Shown: positions 5,680 through 9,069 of the stretch, piece by piece | Layout: every line of letters starts with the position of its first letter | Position numbering within the stretch: position 1 is the first letter of the stretch | Position numbers and translations under genes: made by a program | Notes under the pieces: model-generated | The model's input: only the letters and a program-made list of their open reading frames with translations | What the model was told of the DNA's origin: nothing | The model's database searches: none | NCBI GenBank assembly: GCA_900757485.1 | Contig: CAAEOA010000040.1 | Coordinates: 1-9,069 of the forward strand | DNA length: 9,069 nucleotides | Source of the DNA: Oscillospiraceae bacterium | GTDB taxonomy: Bacteria > Bacillota > Clostridia > Oscillospirales > Ruminococcaceae | Reading direction: 5' to 3'

Positions 5680-6309
5680 ATGAGAAGAATCTTATTTGTG
5701 CTCTGCATCAGTGCAGCGTGCTTCTGCCATGAGGCGAAAGCGCAATGGGTGGTTACCGACCCCGGAAATCTGGCGCAAGGTATCATTAATTCTGCCAAGC
5801 AGATTATACAGACTTCGACGACTGCCAACAATACGCTGAACGGTTTCAAGGAAACGGCGAAGGTGTTTGAGCAGGGAAAAAAATATTATGACGCACTGAA
5901 ATCCGTACACAATTTAGTGAAGGATGCCCGGAAGGTGCAACAGACGGTGTTGCTCGTCGGGGATATTTCGGAAATGTATGTGACGAACTATCAGAAGATG
6001 CTATCCGACCCGAATTTTACACCGGGGGAACTGAATGCCATCGCTTTCGGATATACGAAGTTGCTGGAAGAAAGCAGCGGACTGTTGGAGGAACTGAAAA
6101 CGGTAGTCAACGCAAACGGGTTGTCGATGAGCGACAAGGAACGCATGGACGTGATAGACCGGGTGTACAGGGATGTGAAGGATTACCGCAATCTGGTGGC
6201 GTACTACACGAACCGGAACATCTCGGTTTCTTACCTGCGTGCGAAGGAGAAAAATGATACCAAAAGGATTTTGTCCTTGTATGGAAGTGCTAACGAAAGA
6301 TATTGGTAA
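5680..6309 (+). CDS. traI: TraI, exported conjugation protein (DUF4141 type)
   Basis: This encodes 209 residues. The signal peptide is MRRILFVLCISAACFCHEAKA with likely cleavage before Gln22, and the mature protein opens QWVVTDPGNLAQGIINSAKQI, which is characteristic of Bacteroides TraI. The rest is mostly helical and charged, with no further membrane segment, so a periplasmic location is expected. The long helices, the WVVTDPGNLAQ opening and the position just before the VirB6-like traJ recall VirB5-type pilus-tip proteins; this equivalence is inference. It is not related to the F or RP4 relaxase that shares the name TraI. It ends six bases before traJ. Confidence 0.9.
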   Translation: MRRILFVLCISAACFCHEAKAQWVVTDPGNLAQGIINSAKQIIQTSTTANNTLNGFKETAKVFEQGKKYYDALKSVHNLVKDARKVQQTVLLVGDISEMYVTNYQKMLSDPNFTPGELNAIAFGYTKLLEESSGLLEELKTVVNANGLSMSDKERMDVIDRVYRDVKDYRNLVAYYTNRNISVSYLRAKEKNDTKRILSLYGSANERYW

Positions 6310-6315
6310 ACGGTC

Positions 6316-7317
6316 ATGGATGCTGAATTTGAAAACCTGCACCAGATTCTACGGAATCTGTACACGGAGATGCTGCCGCTCTGCGGTGATATGATCGGGG
6401 TGGCAAAGGGCGTTGCCGGACTGGGTGCCTTGTTCTTTATCGCTGCCAAAGTATGGCAGGCTCTGGCGAGGGCGGAACCGGTGGATGTATATCCACTGTT
6501 GCGTCCGTTTGCGGTGGGGCTGTGCATCATGTTCTTTCCCACTTTTGTATTGGGGACTATCAATACGGTACTGAGTCCGGTGGTCAAGGGCTGCAACAAT
6601 ATCCTGCAAGGGCAGACGCTCAATATAGAGAAGTACAGCCAGCAACGGGAGAAACTGGAATATGAGGCGATGGTGAGGAATCCGGAAACGGCGTATCTCG
6701 TTTCGGACGCTGAATTTGACAAGAAGATTGACGAGCTGGGATGGTCGCCGGAATCGCTGGGTATCATGATGGGGATGCAAATGAAAAGAACAGGGTATGA
6801 GCTGAAGAAGAATATCCGGGATGCTTTCCGCTGGGTGATGGAGTTGCTCTTTCAGGCTGCTTCGCTGATACTGGACACGATACGGACATTTTTCTTAATC
6901 GTGTTGAGCATTTTGGGGCCGCTCGCCTTCGCTCTTTCCGTCTATGACGGATTTCAGGCGACGCTGACGCAATGGCTCACCCGATATATTGGGATTTATT
7001 TGTGGCTGCCGGTTTCGGACTTGTTCAGTGCGGTGCTTGCCCGTATTCAGGTATTGATGCTGGAAAAGGATATTGTGGCACTGGAAGACCCGAATTTTAT
7101 ACCGGATGCTTCGAACGCGGCTTACATTATATTCATGTTGATAGGGATCATCGGGTATTTCACGATTCCGACCGTATCGGGATGGATCATTCAGAATGGT
7201 GGCGCGGGAAGTTACGGGAAGCAGGTCAATTCATGGGGACTGAAAGGCGGCAAAGGGGCTGCGGCAGTAACGGGAGCTGCCGTCGGTCATGTTTCGGGAA
7301 AGTTAAGAGGTAAATAA
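6316..7317 (+). CDS. traJ: TraJ, VirB6-like polytopic inner-membrane channel protein
   Basis: This encodes 333 residues. Hydrophobic segments lie at about residues 26-48, 58-82, 170-188, 190-210, 217-242 and 269-290, separated by a charged soluble loop (about 95-165). The central WVMELLFQAASLILDTIRTF region and the ILGPLAFALSV block are familiar from Bacteroides TraJ. The C-terminal tail is rich in Gly, Ala and Lys. VirB6-type proteins sit in the inner membrane and form part of the substrate path of the type IV machine. The product is complete, with ordinary length for the family. It is followed by 29 bases of A/T-rich sequence before traK. Confidence 0.93.
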   Translation: MDAEFENLHQILRNLYTEMLPLCGDMIGVAKGVAGLGALFFIAAKVWQALARAEPVDVYPLLRPFAVGLCIMFFPTFVLGTINTVLSPVVKGCNNILQGQTLNIEKYSQQREKLEYEAMVRNPETAYLVSDAEFDKKIDELGWSPESLGIMMGMQMKRTGYELKKNIRDAFRWVMELLFQAASLILDTIRTFFLIVLSILGPLAFALSVYDGFQATLTQWLTRYIGIYLWLPVSDLFSAVLARIQVLMLEKDIVALEDPNFIPDASNAAYIIFMLIGIIGYFTIPTVSGWIIQNGGAGSYGKQVNSWGLKGGKGAAAVTGAAVGHVSGKLRGK

Positions 7318-7346
7318 TCAGTTGAAAATCAAATAATCTTATTAAG

Positions 7347-7970
7347 ATGGAATTTAAGAGTTTGAAGAATATAGAGAGCAGTTTCCGGCAAATCCGGATG
7401 ATTGCGTTGGTATTCCTCGTGCTGTGTACACTGGTGGCGGGGTACAGCATCTGGAGCTCGTACAGCTTTGCGCAAAAGCAGAGAGAGAAGATTTATGTAT
7501 TGGATAACGGCAAGTCGTTAATGCTGGCTCTTTCGCAAGACCTTTCACAAAACAGACCGGTGGAGGCGAAAGAGCACGTGAAGCGGTTTCATGAGTTGTT
7601 TTTCACGCTTTCGCCGGACAAGGATGCGATAGAGGGAAATATCAGAAGGGCGCTGTTCCTCTGCGATGAGAGTGCTTTCAGGTACTACAAGGATTGGAGC
7701 GAGAAGGGATATTATAACCGGATCATCTCGGCGAATATCAACCAGACTTTGCAGGTGGACAGCATGGCGTGCGACTTTGACCGCTATCCTTATCAGGTGA
7801 CGATGTACGCGCGGCAGATGATTATCCGTGCAAGTAATGTGACGGAACGAAGCCTTGTTACCCGGTGCGGGTTAATCAATTCGGTACGGTCGGACAATAA
7901 CCCGCATGGGTTCACGATGGAGCGGTTCGAGATTCTGGAAAACAAGGATGTACGGGTACTGGAAAGATAG
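7347..7970 (+). CDS. traK: TraK, VirB8-like bitopic assembly protein
   Basis: This encodes 207 residues. A short cytoplasmic N-terminus (MEFKSLKNIESSFRQIR) leads into one membrane segment at about 17-37 and a periplasmic domain of about 165 residues. Segments typical of Bacteroides TraK include YVLDNGKSLMLALSQD, EAKEHVKRFHELFFTLSPD and NPHGFTMERFEI. VirB8-family proteins form periplasmic NTF2-like dimers that bridge inner-membrane and core components. No frameshift or missing part is visible. It is followed after two bases by traL. Confidence 0.94.
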   Translation: MEFKSLKNIESSFRQIRMIALVFLVLCTLVAGYSIWSSYSFAQKQREKIYVLDNGKSLMLALSQDLSQNRPVEAKEHVKRFHELFFTLSPDKDAIEGNIRRALFLCDESAFRYYKDWSEKGYYNRIISANINQTLQVDSMACDFDRYPYQVTMYARQMIIRASNVTERSLVTRCGLINSVRSDNNPHGFTMERFEILENKDVRVLER

Positions 7971-7972
7971 GC

Positions 7973-8263
7973 ATGATGATACGGAAGAAAATCAATGAAT
8001 GGCAAGACCGGATGGATGATGGTCTGCGCCGCATGTGCGGAAGGCTGACGCCGGGAAAGCAGTTGGCAGTCACGCTCACGATGTTGTTAGGATTCAGTGC
8101 ATTGTCTATCTATTTCACGGTTTCGGGTATTTACCGGATGGGAAAAGAGGAAGGCGAACGGTTGCAGATCGAGCATATCGAACAAATGAAACTGCATCAG
8201 CAGGCGGATAGTGTCCCTTATCCCGTTCGGGAGAGTTCAGGAAGTAGTAATGTGATAAAGTAA
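7973..8263 (+). CDS. traL: TraL, small single-pass membrane protein (DUF3989 type)
   Basis: This encodes 96 residues. An amphipathic, charged N-terminus (KKINEWQDRMDDGLRRMCGRLTPGKQ) precedes one membrane segment at about residues 31-53, and a charged tail follows with EEGERLQIEHIEQMKL. The RLTPGKQLAVTLTMLLGFSALSIY layout and the position between traK and traM identify Bacteroides TraL. Its exact role in the apparatus is unknown. Two adjacent ATG codons (7973 and 7976) are possible starts, differing by one residue. The stop is six bases before traM. Confidence 0.88.
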   Translation: MMIRKKINEWQDRMDDGLRRMCGRLTPGKQLAVTLTMLLGFSALSIYFTVSGIYRMGKEEGERLQIEHIEQMKLHQQADSVPYPVRESSGSSNVIK

Positions 8264-8269
8264 AGAGCA

Positions 8270-9069
8270 ATGGAAGATAATCATATCAATGAAGAAAGTA
8301 CGGTACTGGAGGAAGGTATCGTACAGATAGAAGAGGAAATGGTGACGGAGGAAGTCCGGGAAACTGCCGGAGAGGATGCAGCCCGACAACCGGCAGGGAA
8401 AAAGGAGAAGCCAAAAGAGAAGGAACGCAAGGAACTGACACCGGCGGAAGCCCAACGGAGAAAGAAGATGCTGGTGTATCCGCTGATGTTTCTCGTGTTC
8501 GCGGGTGCCATGTGGCTGATTTTCGCTCCTTCTTCGGGTGGAGAGGAAAAGGAAGTGCAGCAGGGATTCAATATCGACGTGCCGCTCCCCAAAGAAAAGG
8601 GATTGCTGGATGACAAGAAGGAAGCATACGAGCGGGATGCCTTTGAGAAACAGCAGAAGTCGAAAATGGGGACTTTGCAGGACTTTGAGATTGCCATCGG
8701 GCAGACGGAGGAAGCCCCTATCGGGGATTCAATGGAAGAACTGCCGCCGGAACCTGCACTACGCACGGGTAATTCGCCAATCCGTTCTTCGGCGGTTGCC
8801 TATAAGGATATAAACAAGCAGTTGGGTACTTTCTACCAGGAACAGAAGGAGCCGGAAGATGACCAGAAGCAGTTGGAACTGGAATGGCGGATTCAGGAAC
8901 TGGAACGGATGAAGGAGGAAGAACAACAGAGAAAAACGGCTGCGGATGAACAACTGGAACTGATGGAGAAGTCGTACCAACTGGCGGCAAAGTATATGCC
9001 GGGACAGAACGGTAACGGGCAACCGGAAAAGGCAGAGGACGCGACCGCCGGGAACAAGGGCACGGGAAA
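8270..9069 (+). CDS. traM: TraM N-terminal part, VirB10-like core protein (cut by window end)
   Basis: The frame opens at the ATG at 8270 and stays open for 266 codons to the window edge. A cytoplasmic acidic then basic N-terminus (about residues 1-67, with KKEKPKEKERKELTPAEAQRRKK) is followed by one membrane segment at about 68-86 and a periplasmic linker. NIDVPLPKEKGLLDDKKEAYE follows at about 101-121. A Glu/Gln-rich probable coiled coil covers about 195-240, then SYQLAAKYMPG. This matches the front of Bacteroides TraM, a VirB10-type protein spanning inner membrane to outer core. Family members are usually 400 or more residues, so the conserved C-terminal domain lies beyond the window. Confidence 0.92.
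   Translation, partial: MEDNHINEESTVLEEGIVQIEEEMVTEEVRETAGEDAARQPAGKKEKPKEKERKELTPAEAQRRKKMLVYPLMFLVFAGAMWLIFAPSSGGEEKEVQQGFNIDVPLPKEKGLLDDKKEAYERDAFEKQQKSKMGTLQDFEIAIGQTEEAPIGDSMEELPPEPALRTGNSPIRSSAVAYKDINKQLGTFYQEQKEPEDDQKQLELEWRIQELERMKEEEQQRKTAADEQLELMEKSYQLAAKYMPGQNGNGQPEKAEDATAGNKGTG

Noticed and set aside
128..7346. Internal Bacteroides-type promoters (TTTG at -33, TAnnTTTG at -7)
   Set aside because: No properly spaced pair was found in the larger gaps before traE, traF, traI or traK; isolated TTTG strings are too common to report.
8281..8766. Minus-strand Ser-rich open frame of 161 residues
   Set aside because: It is the reverse complement of the traM N-terminal region, which has clear domain layout and operon spacing.
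1..9069. CRISPR array, tRNA or rRNA genes, oriT or integrase attachment site
   Set aside because: No regularly spaced direct repeats of the right size, cloverleaf-like segment or ribosomal sequence was noticed. Nearly all of the window is tra coding sequence, and mobilisation and integration functions of these elements lie elsewhere.

Overview
This window is a stretch of the conjugative transfer (tra) operon of a Bacteroidetes integrative conjugative element of the CTnDOT/CTn type. The host is most likely Bacteroides, Parabacteroides or a relative. The gene order, protein lengths and signature segments match the Bacteroides tra series read from traA towards traM. All genes are on the plus strand and tightly packed, with ATGA overlaps at two junctions and gaps of 1 to 8 bases at most others. 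Translation starts lack strong Shine-Dalgarno sequences and sit behind A/T-rich leaders, as is usual in this phylum.

Layout. Positions 1-99 look like the end of an IS21-family insertion sequence, possibly with the last codons of its istB. The element abuts a ParA-type traA that has lost its N-terminus and Walker A motif (100-625). A DUF3408-type protein (634-1023) and the membrane-anchored acidic protein TraD (1020-1760) follow. A 61-base gap then holds two competing hairpins. Next come traE (1822-2124), a 30-base near-perfect palindrome, traF (2163-2480) and the VirB4-like ATPase gene traG (2477-4981). Two tandem small DUF3876-like genes (4983-5342 and 5349-5621) occupy the slot between traG and traI. 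After them are traI (5680-6309), traJ (6316-7317, VirB6-like), traK (7347-7970, VirB8-like), traL (7973-8263) and the 5' part of traM (8270 to the window end, VirB10-like).

How the genes fit together. TraE to TraM are the mating-pair-formation type IV secretion apparatus of the Bacteroidetes class. TraG is the energising ATPase, TraF and TraJ are inner-membrane platform proteins, TraK is a bitopic assembly factor, and TraM is the start of the envelope-spanning core. TraE and TraI are small exported components. The outer part of the core (TraN, VirB9-like, and later genes) should lie just beyond the window. TraA, the DUF3408 protein and TraD form a more variable leading block of uncertain role.

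Points of interest are the apparent IS disruption of the first gene of the operon, the structured traD-traE and traE-traF gaps, a leader sequence shared by traE and traI, and the duplicated DUF3876 genes of which only one carries an export signal. Most of the window is a known type of system; I see no wholly new multi-gene system here.
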